A stretch of 64,000 nt of DNA, from assembly GCA_944389425.1 (NCBI GenBank), contig CALXMH010000001.1, forward strand, positions 78,257 to 142,256, given 5' to 3'. This stretch comes from an uncultured Clostridia bacterium. GTDB lineage: Bacteria; Bacillota; Clostridia; TANB77; CAG-508. Positions 1-10,429 of this stretch are shown here, piece by piece. The notes below the pieces were generated by a model that searched no databases, was not told where the DNA came from, and saw only the letters and a program-made list of their open reading frames with translations. A program made the position numbers and the translations under genes. Positions within the stretch are counted from its first letter, which is position 1. Each line of letters begins with the position of its first letter.

Positions 1-162
1 TTTGTTTGCTTCTTCTGTTTTTTTGTTTGCTAAGTTTGTTCCATCTTGTAGTAATTTTGAAAGTGTTAGTCCAAACATTATTATTACTAATATTCCTAGA
101 ATAACACTAAATACTTTCTTTTTGTTAAGTTTTGGTTCTTCATCAAATCTTTTTCCGCCCAT
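1..162 (-). CDS. N-terminus of a membrane-anchored protein, cut by the window edge
   Basis: Only the first 54 codons are present. The start ATG (162-160) is preceded by a good Shine-Dalgarno (GGAGG, about 170-174). The peptide opens with a short charged stretch, then one hydrophobic segment at about residues 18-37, then a Lys/Glu/Asn-rich stretch running off the edge. This suggests a type II membrane or signal-anchored protein. No family can be named from so little sequence. It diverges from the thioesterase gene, and the two have overlapping promoters. Confidence 0.7.
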   Translation of the reverse strand, partial: MGGKRFDEEPKLNKKKVFSVILGILVIIMFGLTLSKLLQDGTNLANKKTEEANK

Positions 163-198
163 ATGATTTCCTCCAAGTACATAAAATTTCACATATAC

Positions 199-227
199 AC
201 TATATCATTTATTTTGCATAATTACAA
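199..227 (-). promoter_or_regulatory. Sigma-A type promoter for the leftward truncated gene
   Basis: Read on the minus strand there is a TTGTAA -35 box (227-222), a 17-bp spacer and a TATAGT -10 box (204-199). It overlaps the oppositely directed promoter at 214-242, so the two transcripts probably compete for polymerase. Confidence 0.5.
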
Positions 228-242
228 TATTAATGGTATAAT
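214..242 (+). promoter_or_regulatory. Sigma-A type promoter for the thioesterase gene
   Basis: TTGCAT (214-219), a 17-bp spacer and a perfect TATAAT (237-242), about 45 bp before the start codon at 288. Confidence 0.65.
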
Positions 243-287
243 ATTTATTATTTTTAAAATAATTTTTGTTGTAGGAGGAAATTTATT

Positions 288-1017
288 ATGGGATATCATT
301 TTGAAACAGATTTTATAATTGATTATGATTATGTTGATAAAAAAAATAAACTTACATACAAAGGATTTTTAAAATATTTAAGAGAAGCTCGGTAGTTTGC
401 ATTCTGATGAATCTGGATATGGTTTAAAAAGTTTTGAAAAAACTCATCTTGTTTGGCTTGTTTTAAATTGGAAATTGCAAATTTATAGAAGACCTGAAAG
501 TAATGAAAAAATTCATGTTGTAACATGGTCTGCTGGTGCAGAAAAGGTATGTTCTTACCGTGATTATAAATTATATGATTCAAATAATAATTTGATAGCC
601 ATTGCAACATCTAAGTGGGTTTTATTTAATTTAAAAGATGCTACTCTTTCAAAAATCACACCTGAAATTATGGAAGCATATAAAACTACTGATGAGCACG
701 TATTTAATGAAAAAATCCCAAAGCTTCGTGAACCTGATTTGCCTTGTCTTGGAACTTATGATTATTCTATTATGAGAAGAGATATAGATACAAATAATCA
801 TGTTCATAATTCTAATTATTTGGAAATTGCACTTGAACTTCTTCCAGAGGATGTGTATGAAAATACTGAATTTGAAAATGTAGAGATTATGTACAAGCAC
901 CAAGCATTATATGGTGATAAAACTAAATCTTTTTACTATGTTCAAGATAATGCTCATTATATTGTTATTAAAAGTGAAGATTTGTCTAAAATTCATTGTA
1001 TAATAAAATTTAGCTAG
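288..1017 (+). CDS. Acyl-ACP thioesterase, read through one +1 shift at a CGG codon
   Basis: Acyl-ACP thioesterases release fatty acids from acyl carrier protein in the cytoplasm. The ATG at 288 has an AGGAGG Shine-Dalgarno at 273-278 and opens a 35-codon frame that ends GAA GCT CGG TAG. The rest of the protein lies in the +1 frame and has no start signal of its own. Treating CGGT (390-393) as one glycine codon gives a continuous 242-residue protein, the normal family length, with EAGSLHSDESGYG across the join. Both hot-dog domains are present; the second carries the N-x-HVHNSNYLE region typical of the family. In standard decoding this would be called a frameshifted pseudogene. The domains otherwise look intact, so I consider it functional. 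Confidence 0.8.
390..393 (+). other. CGGT four-base codon site (Gly) in the thioesterase
   Basis: Codon 35 of the frame opened at 288 is CGG, and the next triplet in that frame is TAG. Skipping one base, or reading CGGT as glycine, moves translation into the frame holding the other 206 codons. The preceding codon is GCT. Confidence 0.75.
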
Positions 1018-1022
1018 GGTAA

Positions 1023-3449
1023 TTATTTCCTTACCCTAGCTACTATTATTGTCATATCATCTTTGGCTATTCCAAATCCATTGTCTATGGCTTCTCCTAT
1101 AATTATGTCTGCTATTTTTTGAACATTATCTGTTTGTATTCTTTCTAATATGTTTTTTACCCAGTTTTCTTCTCCTGAATCTTGTATTCCATCTGTACAC
1201 AATACAATTATATTTCCATCTTTTAAGTCTTTATCATATTTAACAGATTTTACATTATTACTCATTCCAACTGGCATAGATGAATCTTTAACTATTTGTA
1301 CATCATTTTTTGTTTTTATGTATGTGCTGCATGCACCATTTTTTATAAATTCTATATTTCCACTATATAAATCTAATATTGCAGCATCTATTGTTGCATA
1401 CATGTCGTCTTCTACTGATGCTGTCATGGCAGTATTTATTAGTTCTATTGATGTGTCTTTTTCAAAACCAGATGTTAATAAATTTTCTAACATATTTATT
1501 ACTTTTTTGCTACTATTTCGTGCTGCTTGCCCTGATCCCATTCCATCACTAATTGCTAATAAATATTTTCCGTCTTTTAATTTTGTTTGTATACTACTAT
1601 CCCCAGATATTTCACTATTTGTTTTTGTTGTGCTAGATATTCCAATTTCTAATTTAAATTTATCTTCTGATTCATATCTATCAAAATCATCTTCTTTTCC
1701 GCTATATTTTATTTTGTCATTTAAGGCTCTGGATAATATGTTTTCCATTGTATTTATTGTATTTCTAGTTTTATTTTCTATTTCTAATTTTATAATATTC
1801 TTTCCACTTTTTTGTTTGTCTAATAATATTTCTTTTACATTTATTCCTTTTTGTTTTGTTAATATTTTTATTTCTTCTATTCCTGTTTGTTTTACTTTTT
1901 CTTCACTGCTTATTTCTTCTGCTAAATTAGAAATTACTTTTGATACAACATTTAATTTATCAGACATATTTTTCTTGTCTTGTATAGCTTTTTGTTTCCA
2001 TACAAAATTAATTTTGCTTATTTTATATGTATAATTTATATTTTTTATCACTTGGAATATGCTGTTTTCCATTACTTTTGAGCTTCCATCTTCTTCTGCT
2101 CCTACTATGTAGCTATTATGGTTTTCAAATATTTTTATTAAGTCTTCTCTGTCTATTTCCTCTTTTTCTATTAAAACATCAAATATTTCGTCTAATATTC
2201 CATTTTCTTCATCTACTAAGTCTTCATATAAGATATTATCACTTATTGTTTCTAAATTAGATAACATTTCATCTATAAATATTTTTCTGTTTTTCTTTAT
2301 ATTATCTGCTTCTTCATCTACTATTGTTGCTGCCGCTTCTTGATAGCTTTTTGCCATTTCTGAAATTGCATCTGATACACTATTTAGTTTATATATTGTT
2401 TGTTTTCCAGCTGACAATATGTTTCCCATTGTTACTGGTAATAGTTTTGTTCCTTGTACCATGTCTTTAATATTTATTTCAATACTTTTTGGCATTAATA
2501 AAAGCCCAATTGCTGCTATTAAAACTTCTTTTAAATATATTCCAGTATCTATATTGGCATTTGTTATATATATTAATATTCCGCTTCCTATTACAAATCC
2601 TACTATTACTCCAATTTTTCCAAATCTATTTAATATACCTGCAATCATTCCAGATAGTGCATATGTTGCAATTAGGCTATTATCTCCAACTCCTATTATA
2701 GCAAGTACTACCCCTATTGTAAGACCAGTTGTTGCTCCTACTAGTACTCCATTTTTCCAGCCTAAAACTAAAACTAGTAAAATGCTAAGCACTTCTGATA
2801 TTCCTATTCCGTAAATTGTTACCTCATGTAAAGATGAGATAGCTATTGAAACAAGCAAGCTTGCCCCTATTACTTCTTCTATTGTAAATGCTTTTTTTGC
2901 TCTTATATCTTGAAGTACAGGAATTGAATTTACAAATATTTTGTAGAATATAAATGCAAGTATTGCTTCCATTATGGTTCCTAGTAAGTCTGCTACAAGG
3001 TATCTTCCACTAAATAATGACATGGCTTGTACACATATTATAGAAAATATTAAATGTTTTCCAAGTAGCATTTTTTCATTTTTAGTTTCTTCTTCAAATC
3101 TTGGTTTTACAATTAGCATTAATGCCATAAAAAATAATGATGTTAATAAATAGCTTAGAAATGCGTCTTTCCCTAAGCCCACAAATGTTCCCGTAAGTGT
3201 TGCTAAATATACAATTGCTGCAACCACGCCATTACTACATGCTGCCGCAAACATTGCCATTCCAAAAATTGTTATTCCATCTAGAATAGACACTGTGGAA
3301 ATCATAAATGAAACAATGTATACTATAATATTTGGTATTGTAAACATATTTTTTAAAATTGCTTTAATATTTGTTTTCTTATTATTTTTTTGTTTACTTT
3401 CTATTTTCTCTTCTTCATCTACTTCTTGCTGAGAAATATTTTGAAACAT
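1023..3449 (-). CDS. spoIIE: Stage II sporulation protein E (SpoIIE), PP2C-type phosphatase
   Basis: SpoIIE dephosphorylates SpoIIAA at the asymmetric septum, which releases sigma-F in the forespore. The 808-residue product matches the usual length of about 820. Residues about 36-330 form a multi-spanning membrane domain. Residues about 330-590 are a charged regulatory region. The C-terminal PP2C domain shows the metal-binding motifs SDGMGSG, CTDGIQDSG and DDMTIIVARV. I place the start at the ATG at 3449 because an AGAGGTG Shine-Dalgarno lies six bases upstream; the in-frame GTG at 3458 sits inside that Shine-Dalgarno. The gene converges on the thioesterase with only 5 bp between the stops. 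It marks the organism as an endospore former. Confidence 0.95.
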   Translation of the reverse strand: MFQNISQQEVDEEEKIESKQKNNKKTNIKAILKNMFTIPNIIVYIVSFMISTVSILDGITIFGMAMFAAACSNGVVAAIVYLATLTGTFVGLGKDAFLSYLLTSLFFMALMLIVKPRFEEETKNEKMLLGKHLIFSIICVQAMSLFSGRYLVADLLGTIMEAILAFIFYKIFVNSIPVLQDIRAKKAFTIEEVIGASLLVSIAISSLHEVTIYGIGISEVLSILLVLVLGWKNGVLVGATTGLTIGVVLAIIGVGDNSLIATYALSGMIAGILNRFGKIGVIVGFVIGSGILIYITNANIDTGIYLKEVLIAAIGLLLMPKSIEINIKDMVQGTKLLPVTMGNILSAGKQTIYKLNSVSDAISEMAKSYQEAAATIVDEEADNIKKNRKIFIDEMLSNLETISDNILYEDLVDEENGILDEIFDVLIEKEEIDREDLIKIFENHNSYIVGAEEDGSSKVMENSIFQVIKNINYTYKISKINFVWKQKAIQDKKNMSDKLNVVSKVISNLAEEISSEEKVKQTGIEEIKILTKQKGINVKEILLDKQKSGKNIIKLEIENKTRNTINTMENILSRALNDKIKYSGKEDDFDRYESEDKFKLEIGISSTTKTNSEISGDSSIQTKLKDGKYLLAISDGMGSGQAARNSSKKVINMLENLLTSGFEKDTSIELINTAMTASVEDDMYATIDAAILDLYSGNIEFIKNGACSTYIKTKNDVQIVKDSSMPVGMSNNVKSVKYDKDLKDGNIIVLCTDGIQDSGEENWVKNILERIQTDNVQKIADIIIGEAIDNGFGIAKDDMTIIVARVRK

Positions 3450-3691
3450 ACTTTTCACCTCTGCTTTATTGCCTATATTTTAACTTGTATCTTTTAAAAT
3501 ATTTGTCGTTTTAAGTATATTAAATATAAAAAGTTTTTTACTTCTTTTGATATATTTTTATCTTTTTGTAAAAAAGTAACTAAATTATGTCTATTATTTT
3601 ATTATAATTTGTGGAAAATTACAATATTTTTTGGTAAAAAGATTGATTTATAAATATTTAAACATTTTTCGAAAATGATTCATTAAAATTA

Positions 3692-3728
3692 GTAGAGTAG
3701 CCGAGTGAATAGGCGGTAAAAACTAAAA
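3692..3728. repeat. Vestigial or empty copy of the 119-bp hairpin repeat
   Basis: The sequence contains the outer edges of the repeats at 23238 and 34215 (tagagtagcc on one side, ggcgg followed by an aactaaaa tail on the other) with only about nine bases between them instead of about 110. It looks like an empty site, a scar, or a minimal form of the element. Confidence 0.5.
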
Positions 3729-3748
3729 GCTAGTTTTTGCAAACTAGC
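3720..3748 (-). terminator. Rho-independent terminator of the CNNM-family gene
   Basis: Read leftward, an 11-bp stem (AAAGCTAGTTT / AAACTAGCTTT) is followed by a T-rich tract. The stop codon of the upstream gene (3744-3746) lies inside the stem. Confidence 0.7.
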
Positions 3749-5069
3749 TTTCCTCTTCTTTGGTATTTTCTTCTATATTTTGATTCTTACATGCTTTTAC
3801 CCAAAGTATTCTTTTATCTTCTGATTTTTCTATTTTAAAAGTAATTTCTTTTGTTTCGATAATTGGAGTTTCTTCATCTTTTGGAATTCTTCCTAGTTCT
3901 TCTTGTAAATATCCAGATAATGTATCATAATCTCCTTCTGGTATTTTTGAATCTAGCAATTTATTTACATCATATATTGGCATATTTCCTTCTAGAATAT
4001 ATGTGTTATCATCTATTTTTTTGTACTCTTCTTCTATTTGATCATACTCATCATATATATTTCCTACTAATTCCTCTAAAATGTCTTCCATTGTTATTAT
4101 TCCAGCAGTTCCACCATATTCATCTACAACAATTGCCATATGGTTTTTATTTTTTTGTAATTCTCTAAATAGTTCGTTAATTGGTTTTGTTTGTGATACA
4201 AAATATGCTTGTTTTACCATATTTTTAATTGAGGCATCTGGTTTGTTCATATTTTTTAATATATCTTTTACATATATTATTCCTGCAATTTCATCTATAT
4301 TTTCTTCATAAACTGGTATTCTACTATATCTATATTCTTGTTCCTCTAATTCTTTTAACAGTTCATCCATTTCCATATCTATATTTACTGCAAATATTTC
4401 TGTTCTGTGTGTCATTATTTCTGAAACAACAATGTCGTCTAATTCAAATACGTTATTTATTAATTCTTTTTCGTCTTCATCTATTGTTCCACTTTCTTCA
4501 CCTTGGTCTAACATCATTCTTATTTCTTCTTCTGTAACTGTTTCTTCTTCATTTTCTGTTACACCAAACAATTTTGATATAAAATTAGTTGTTGCACTTA
4601 AAAATTTAACAAATGGTGCAGTTATAATTGACAATGTTCTTATTGGTCCAATTGTAGCAAAAGAAAGTTTTTCATGATACTTCATTGCTAATCTTTTTGG
4701 TACTAATTCTCCAAAAATAAGTGTAAAGAATGAAAGTATTAATGTTATTATTACAATAGATACACCTTTCCAAATATCTTCACTTATTACTGGAATTAAA
4801 TTATATAATATTGGTGCTAATTTACTAGCAAATGCGTCTGATGCAAACGCACTTGATAAAAATCCAGCAAGCGTAATTCCTACTTGAATTGTTGCTAAAA
4901 ATCTACTTGGAGTTTTTAGCATTTTTTCTATTTGCTTTGCTTTTTTATTTCCCTCTTTTGCCATTTTTTCTATTTTTGCATCATTTAATGATATATATGC
5001 TATCTCACTTGCTGCAAAAAAAGCATTTATCAAAATGAGTATAACTAATATTAATAATTGTGAAACCAT
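3744..5069 (-). CDS. CNNM/CorC (HlyC family) membrane transporter with CBS pair
   Basis: The 441-residue protein has the standard family layout: an N-terminal CNNM (DUF21) membrane domain with about four helices (residues 1-190), a CBS-domain pair (about 205-330) and a C-terminal CorC_HlyC domain (about 345-430). The linker EEEIRMMLDQGEESGTIDE and the segment IMTHRTEIF are diagnostic. Family members are linked to magnesium or cobalt efflux and, historically, to haemolysin annotation; the substrate here is unproven. The ATG at 5069 follows a GGAAAGG Shine-Dalgarno. The gene starts 20 bp after the stop of the large surface protein, so the two may be co-transcribed. Confidence 0.9.
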   Translation of the reverse strand: MVSQLLILVILILINAFFAASEIAYISLNDAKIEKMAKEGNKKAKQIEKMLKTPSRFLATIQVGITLAGFLSSAFASDAFASKLAPILYNLIPVISEDIWKGVSIVIITLILSFFTLIFGELVPKRLAMKYHEKLSFATIGPIRTLSIITAPFVKFLSATTNFISKLFGVTENEEETVTEEEIRMMLDQGEESGTIDEDEKELINNVFELDDIVVSEIMTHRTEIFAVNIDMEMDELLKELEEQEYRYSRIPVYEENIDEIAGIIYVKDILKNMNKPDASIKNMVKQAYFVSQTKPINELFRELQKNKNHMAIVVDEYGGTAGIITMEDILEELVGNIYDEYDQIEEEYKKIDDNTYILEGNMPIYDVNKLLDSKIPEGDYDTLSGYLQEELGRIPKDEETPIIETKEITFKIEKSEDKRILWVKACKNQNIEENTKEEES

Positions 5070-5089
5070 ATATTCCTTTCCCTTCTTAT

Positions 5090-8000
5090 CTATTTATATT
5101 TCTTTTTATTTATTTTTTTAATTACAAGTTTTTTTCTATTTATATAACATATTCCTCCTAATATTGCAACTAGCATTGCTAATATAATTGTTATATTATA
5201 TGCTATTTTTCCACCTAAACTAACTGAAATTAATGCTGTTGTTTGTGAATAATCATCTTCTGTATCTGATTTATTATTTTCTTTTGAGTCTACATCTTCT
5301 AACCCATATTCATTGTATGTTTCGTATATTTCTACTGTATTTAAATTAATTCCTGTATTATTTTCTGTCATTTGTTTTATTAATATTAGTTTTATTTCTT
5401 TTGTTTCTCCTGGTTTAATTTCTTGGCTTGCAAGTTCGTTTGAATATAAGTTTCCATCTTGTCCTATATACCAATTTGGATTTAATTCTGAACTAAATTC
5501 CATATTTGGTGGTTTTATATCTATTATATTATTTACAAATCCAGATATATTTCCTTCGTTTATTATTTTTATTTTATATTCTACATATACAATTGAAGAA
5601 TCTATTAAGTCTGGGTCTATATCTATTTTTGCTAAATTTGTATTTTCATAATTATATTCTTTTATTTCTTTTGGGTTTTGTGTGGTTATTTTACTTATTT
5701 CACTTTCTAGTTTCAAGTCAAATATTAATTTATCTGTAAGTCCCATATCAATATTTGTAATATCTTCATTGTCTATTCTTATAGTATCTGATATTGCTCC
5801 TTTGTATAGTACTTGATTTTCTTGTATATCTGCCTCTATTACATCTGAATTCATATCTTCTGCTGTGTTTGATTTTTTGTATTCTGTAATTTCGTATTTT
5901 TCGCTGTCATATTTTAATATTACTAAATAATTTCCTTTTGGCAAATCATTTATAAAGTAATTGCCATCCTGATTGCTTGTTATCTTTTGAATTATTATTC
6001 CAGTATCTGCATTTACTACCATAAGTTCCATTTGTGGTAAATTATTTTCCCCTGCATCTTTTGCTCCATTCCTATTTTGATCATACCAAACTTCACCTGA
6101 TATTGTATATTTTCTTTCTTCTTTTATACTTGATATATGTCCTTTTTGCTTGTCAGTTGTTTCTATTATATGTTTTACAGGTTCTGTTTCTTTACTTCCT
6201 AGTTCTTGTGAATTTATTGTTGCTGTATTTTCTATGCTAATATTTTGGGATTTTGAAACAGCTTTTGCTTTTATATTTAATACCATTGTTTCATTTGGTA
6301 ATAAATTTCCTGTTGCTTTTATTTCTCTGTTTTTATTTATAGATGTTGTTACATTAAATTCCCCTATACTATAATCTGCTTTTATTAGGTCTAACTCTTC
6401 TGGTAATACATCTTTTATTTCTACATTATTTGCAGATATAGTAGATACATTTGTAACTTTTATACTATATTCAACTATTTCACCATCACTAATATATTTA
6501 TTGTTATTTGTGCAAATATATTCTGTTTCAAGTTTTGGTTTTGCAATAGTATTTTTCATTATATTTCCTGTATAATTTCCTATATTATCTCCTGTTATTT
6601 TAGTTATAGTTTGAACATCTTTTGTATACTCTTCTTCACCTAATTTCGATGTTTTAGCAATTATTTTAATTTGTATATCGCTATTTTTACTTATTTTTTC
6701 TATATTCAAAGAAGCTTCCCTTGTTTGATTATTATATGTTCCTATTATTTCTTTTTCCCATTCCTCATAATCTGGATTATATTTTATTGTATAAATTTCC
6801 TTAAAATCCAATCCTTCTGGAATTACTTTGCTAATGTTTATATTACTTATATCTTCTTGTTTATTATTTTTTATTCTAATGCTATATGTTAATTCTTCAT
6901 TTTCTCTTATTAGAACCTCTTCTGCATTTGATGATACTTCCTGCACAAGTATTTCTGGTGATTTAACTACATTTCTATATTCTTCTGCATAAATTTCCTT
7001 ACTTAAATCTTTTGCATTAACAGAAGCTTTGTTTATCATGTATATAGTTGGTATTTCTGTTATTTCTGTTAGTGTATCATTTTCTTTAAGATAATATTTT
7101 CCATTGTCTTCTATTAAATTATTATATTGTGAATAGTATTCTTCTATGCTTGGTAATTTATTTACTTCTACATCAAATTGTACCTGTACACTTTCACCTA
7201 TTCCTAACTCTGCAAATTGCCATAATAGTGTTTCTGCATTAGGATTTTTCTCATCATATCCAACTGATAAGCCATTTCTTGTGTATACTGTGTATATTGC
7301 ATTATCTGGCAATAAATCTTTTATTTCTAAATTATATATTGGATCTATTCCTGTGTTTTTTACTGTAATTGTGTATCTTATTTTTTGTCCTTCGCTTACT
7401 TCTTCTCCATTAGGTATTGAAGCTGTTTGAATAATCTCCATTTGTGGTCCTCTGCCTGTTGTTAAACACATTAAATCAGCTTGTGATACCTCGTCTACTT
7501 TTGCTATATCTTTGTGGTTTTTATAAAATACAGCTACATCTTGATATAAATATGTGTTATGCTCCAAATTTGCTGGTATTTCAAAATTATATTTTACATT
7601 TATAATATCTGATTGTGAAACTGTTTCATTAATTTTTATCATATATGATTTTACATTTCTAAAGTCTGTTATTTCTTTTGTCCAATTATTTTTATAATCT
7701 GTTAAATCTGTGTTTGCCTCTGCATTATCTGAATAGTATATTTCTATATTTGTAAATTTACTTTCTAATGTTACTGGACTAGTTAGACAAGTATCTATTG
7801 TTGTTCCTAATTCTTCACCTGTTATTATATTTTTATTGCCTTTGAAAGGTAGTCTTCCAAGTATTTTTATTTCTTCACAGTTATTTCCTGTATTATTAAC
7901 AACTAATATATTTGTTTGTGCATTTTTAGCCTTTGTATATATCTCAAGTTTTCCTGTCTTTTCTCCTTGTTTTACAGACATTATACTTTCATTATTAGCA

Positions 8001-10144
8001 TTGTAGTTTAATATCTCCTGTCCTACAATCATTCCTTTTGGTGATATGAATTGTATAGTATTTATACATTTTCCGTTGTTTTCTTCATTATATGTTATAG
8101 CATTTTCGTTATAGTACTTCATTACAACATCTTCTGTTTTTGTGCTTGTGCGTACATCAACTGTTATATCTGTATTTAAAATTATTGTAGTACCATTTAT
8201 ATATTCTTCTAACAAAAATTTTGATTGTGTACCTTGTAGTTTTACTGTAATTACAATTTGCCCATCTCTTTTTGTTTGTTCTATATTTTCTATTTTTAAT
8301 TCTTCATCAAATAATATATTTGCATCTTTTATATCTATTTGTGAAATTTCTTGTGGAAATTGTATTTCAAATTGTGGATTTTTATATAAATCACTTGTGT
8401 ATACATTATTTTTTAATTCTATTTTTATTTCCACATTTTCATTTTTACTTATAGATGAAAATTTATTTGTACTAAAATTAATAGTTGCCTCTGTTTTACT
8501 TTCTTGTAATTCATTTTTAATAAAAAAGTTTCCAAAAGAAGTAGTTTTGTTATTTTCTAGTATTAATTCTACATTATATTCATCTTCTAATTCTTTAAAG
8601 TTTTGTATTTCTTGTTTTTCAAAAGGAATATTTGATTTTATATTTTTAGTGTTACTAATTCTAATACTTCCTTCTTGCATAATTTTACTTGTAAATATAG
8701 ATATATTGCTTTGTTTATTTTCAAATGTTATATTATAATATCCATTTTCATCTATATTTGAATTTTTATTGATTTCTCCAATTTCATTACTTTCTATATC
8801 TAAAAATTTTATATACCCTTCTTCTCCTAATATGTTTTCAAAATCATATTTATTTACTTTTATTTCTGAATAATATGTGTATGCAGTTGTTTCATTTTGC
8901 ATATTATATTTATTTCCACTTATATCTTTAAAATATGTTCCTATATCATTTATTTTAATCTGATTTATTTCTTGTTTGTATGTAACATTTAATTTGAAAT
9001 TATTTTCATACTCTGTTTCATATATAGGTTCTTTGCTATTATAATTTGCATACATTTTTCCTTTTGAAATGTTTCCTATTTCTTCATTCGTAATTTCTAT
9101 GATATTTCCTATTTTTTCTGTAATGTTTTTGTTAAAATCTATTTGTGCATTTTTTGCTTGTGCTGATGAATATATTTCCGCTATGGCTTCTATTTTTGTT
9201 TTTATTTTTATATTCTTTATAAAATCTATATTTTTAAAAACATATGTAACACTATATGTTTTATTTGTTTCTATATCAGAAATAATTCCATTTTCTTCTT
9301 TGTTTTCATCTTTAATTCTTATTTTTCCATTTTCCAATATTTCAAATGGTATGTTTTGATTATTGTTTTTTACTATAATCTTGTCTGCTAAGATGTCTTC
9401 TATTTTTATTTGTTCTAAATCAATTGTAATATTCTTATATGGCATTGTTTCTGATTTATTTTGATTTATATTTATTGTTTGTGTAATTATGACTCCTTTT
9501 TCCTGTGTTAATTCATAATTGGTATATTTTGAAATTTCTGAATTTATTGTTATTTCATTTTCACAATTCCATTCTACATTTAGTATTATACTTTTTTCTA
9601 CTTTTATTTCTTTTCCTTTACTATCTACATATGTACTTGTTAATTTTATAATATTATTTTGATTTAATTTATTAATATTTTCTTTTATTTCTGAATTCCA
9701 TTTAGCATTAAATTCTAGTTTTATAGTTTGATCTTCTGATATTTGGTTTAATTGAATTTCATTTGCAGAAGAAGATTTTACAATATTGTTTTCTTGTTTT
9801 ATTTCTATAACCTCAAAATTTTTAGTTGTATTGTTTTCTCCTGAAAAAGTTATATAAGTATCTTTTAAGTAACCTTCGTTTTGAACAGAAATAGTTGCTT
9901 TTAAGGTAATAACATCATTTATATCTGCTTTTTTAGTATGAATTATATTGTTTTCTTCTTCAAATCCTATATTAAATTTAACATTTTTTTGGTTTGTTTC
10001 ATCTGTTTGAATTTCTAATTTGTTTGAAATTGCATTACTTATAAGCAATTGTCCTAAAATAGACCAATTACTTAATGTTAAAGCAAATATTAAAATAATA
10101 ATTATAAGTTTATTTAATTTTTCTTTTTTATTCGTAGTAATCAT
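5090..10144 (-). CDS. Giant DUF11/SdrD-B-like surface protein, membrane anchored (1684 aa)
   Basis: I start at the ATG at 10144 (GGGAG Shine-Dalgarno), which gives a basic N-terminus and a hydrophobic signal segment. The body consists of beta-rich DUF11-type conserved repeat domains (for example around residues 920-1030, 1060-1160 and 1190-1290). Next comes one SdrD/Cna-B-like domain with the pattern ISGEVWYDQNRNGAKD and YFINDLPKGNYLVI, then another DUF11-like segment. A C-terminal transmembrane helix ends in a Lys-rich cytoplasmic tail. I see no LPXTG motif, so anchoring is probably through the helix. It is a paralogue of the 1644-aa protein at 43354-48288. A stalk or adhesion role is inferred from architecture only. 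Confidence 0.85.
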   Translation of the reverse strand: MITTNKKEKLNKLIIIILIFALTLSNWSILGQLLISNAISNKLEIQTDETNQKNVKFNIGFEEENNIIHTKKADINDVITLKATISVQNEGYLKDTYITFSGENNTTKNFEVIEIKQENNIVKSSSANEIQLNQISEDQTIKLEFNAKWNSEIKENINKLNQNNIIKLTSTYVDSKGKEIKVEKSIILNVEWNCENEITINSEISKYTNYELTQEKGVIITQTININQNKSETMPYKNITIDLEQIKIEDILADKIIVKNNNQNIPFEILENGKIRIKDENKEENGIISDIETNKTYSVTYVFKNIDFIKNIKIKTKIEAIAEIYSSAQAKNAQIDFNKNITEKIGNIIEITNEEIGNISKGKMYANYNSKEPIYETEYENNFKLNVTYKQEINQIKINDIGTYFKDISGNKYNMQNETTAYTYYSEIKVNKYDFENILGEEGYIKFLDIESNEIGEINKNSNIDENGYYNITFENKQSNISIFTSKIMQEGSIRISNTKNIKSNIPFEKQEIQNFKELEDEYNVELILENNKTTSFGNFFIKNELQESKTEATINFSTNKFSSISKNENVEIKIELKNNVYTSDLYKNPQFEIQFPQEISQIDIKDANILFDEELKIENIEQTKRDGQIVITVKLQGTQSKFLLEEYINGTTIILNTDITVDVRTSTKTEDVVMKYYNENAITYNEENNGKCINTIQFISPKGMIVGQEILNYNANNESIMSVKQGEKTGKLEIYTKAKNAQTNILVVNNTGNNCEEIKILGRLPFKGNKNIITGEELGTTIDTCLTSPVTLESKFTNIEIYYSDNAEANTDLTDYKNNWTKEITDFRNVKSYMIKINETVSQSDIINVKYNFEIPANLEHNTYLYQDVAVFYKNHKDIAKVDEVSQADLMCLTTGRGPQMEIIQTASIPNGEEVSEGQKIRYTITVKNTGIDPIYNLEIKDLLPDNAIYTVYTRNGLSVGYDEKNPNAETLLWQFAELGIGESVQVQFDVEVNKLPSIEEYYSQYNNLIEDNGKYYLKENDTLTEITEIPTIYMINKASVNAKDLSKEIYAEEYRNVVKSPEILVQEVSSNAEEVLIRENEELTYSIRIKNNKQEDISNINISKVIPEGLDFKEIYTIKYNPDYEEWEKEIIGTYNNQTREASLNIEKISKNSDIQIKIIAKTSKLGEEEYTKDVQTITKITGDNIGNYTGNIMKNTIAKPKLETEYICTNNNKYISDGEIVEYSIKVTNVSTISANNVEIKDVLPEELDLIKADYSIGEFNVTTSINKNREIKATGNLLPNETMVLNIKAKAVSKSQNISIENTATINSQELGSKETEPVKHIIETTDKQKGHISSIKEERKYTISGEVWYDQNRNGAKDAGENNLPQMELMVVNADTGIIIQKITSNQDGNYFINDLPKGNYLVILKYDSEKYEITEYKKSNTAEDMNSDVIEADIQENQVLYKGAISDTIRIDNEDITNIDMGLTDKLIFDLKLESEISKITTQNPKEIKEYNYENTNLAKIDIDPDLIDSSIVYVEYKIKIINEGNISGFVNNIIDIKPPNMEFSSELNPNWYIGQDGNLYSNELASQEIKPGETKEIKLILIKQMTENNTGINLNTVEIYETYNEYGLEDVDSKENNKSDTEDDYSQTTALISVSLGGKIAYNITIILAMLVAILGGICYINRKKLVIKKINKKKYK

Positions 10145-10359
10145 AAGTTTCTCCCTAAAAACATACTTATATATATTATATTTTACTATTATCATTATAT
10201 AAGTCAATATGCCTAAATTTTCGTTTTAAAAAAGCTAGCTCAAATAACTTACGGAACTATGAAAATGTGAATTTTTATTTCAGCAATATTAAATTTTTGT
10301 TACAAGGCAAAAATGCACTTTAAACAAATTAATTTTCCTATTATGACCAATATTTTCAA

Positions 10360-10388
10360 TTGACAAATTCACTTTTTCATAATAAAAT
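10360..10388 (+). promoter_or_regulatory. Promoter of the dehydratase-activase gene
   Basis: A perfect TTGACA (10360-10365), a 17-bp spacer and TAAAAT (10383-10388), about 42 bp before the start codon. Confidence 0.7.
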
Positions 10389-10429
10389 ATAGGTTGAATT
10401 ATTATAATGTATTAAAGGAGATTTTTTAA

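Noticed and set aside
390..395. Stop codon readthrough (TAG) in the thioesterase
   Set aside because: Reading through TAG in frame zero does not give the thioesterase; only the +1 frame does.
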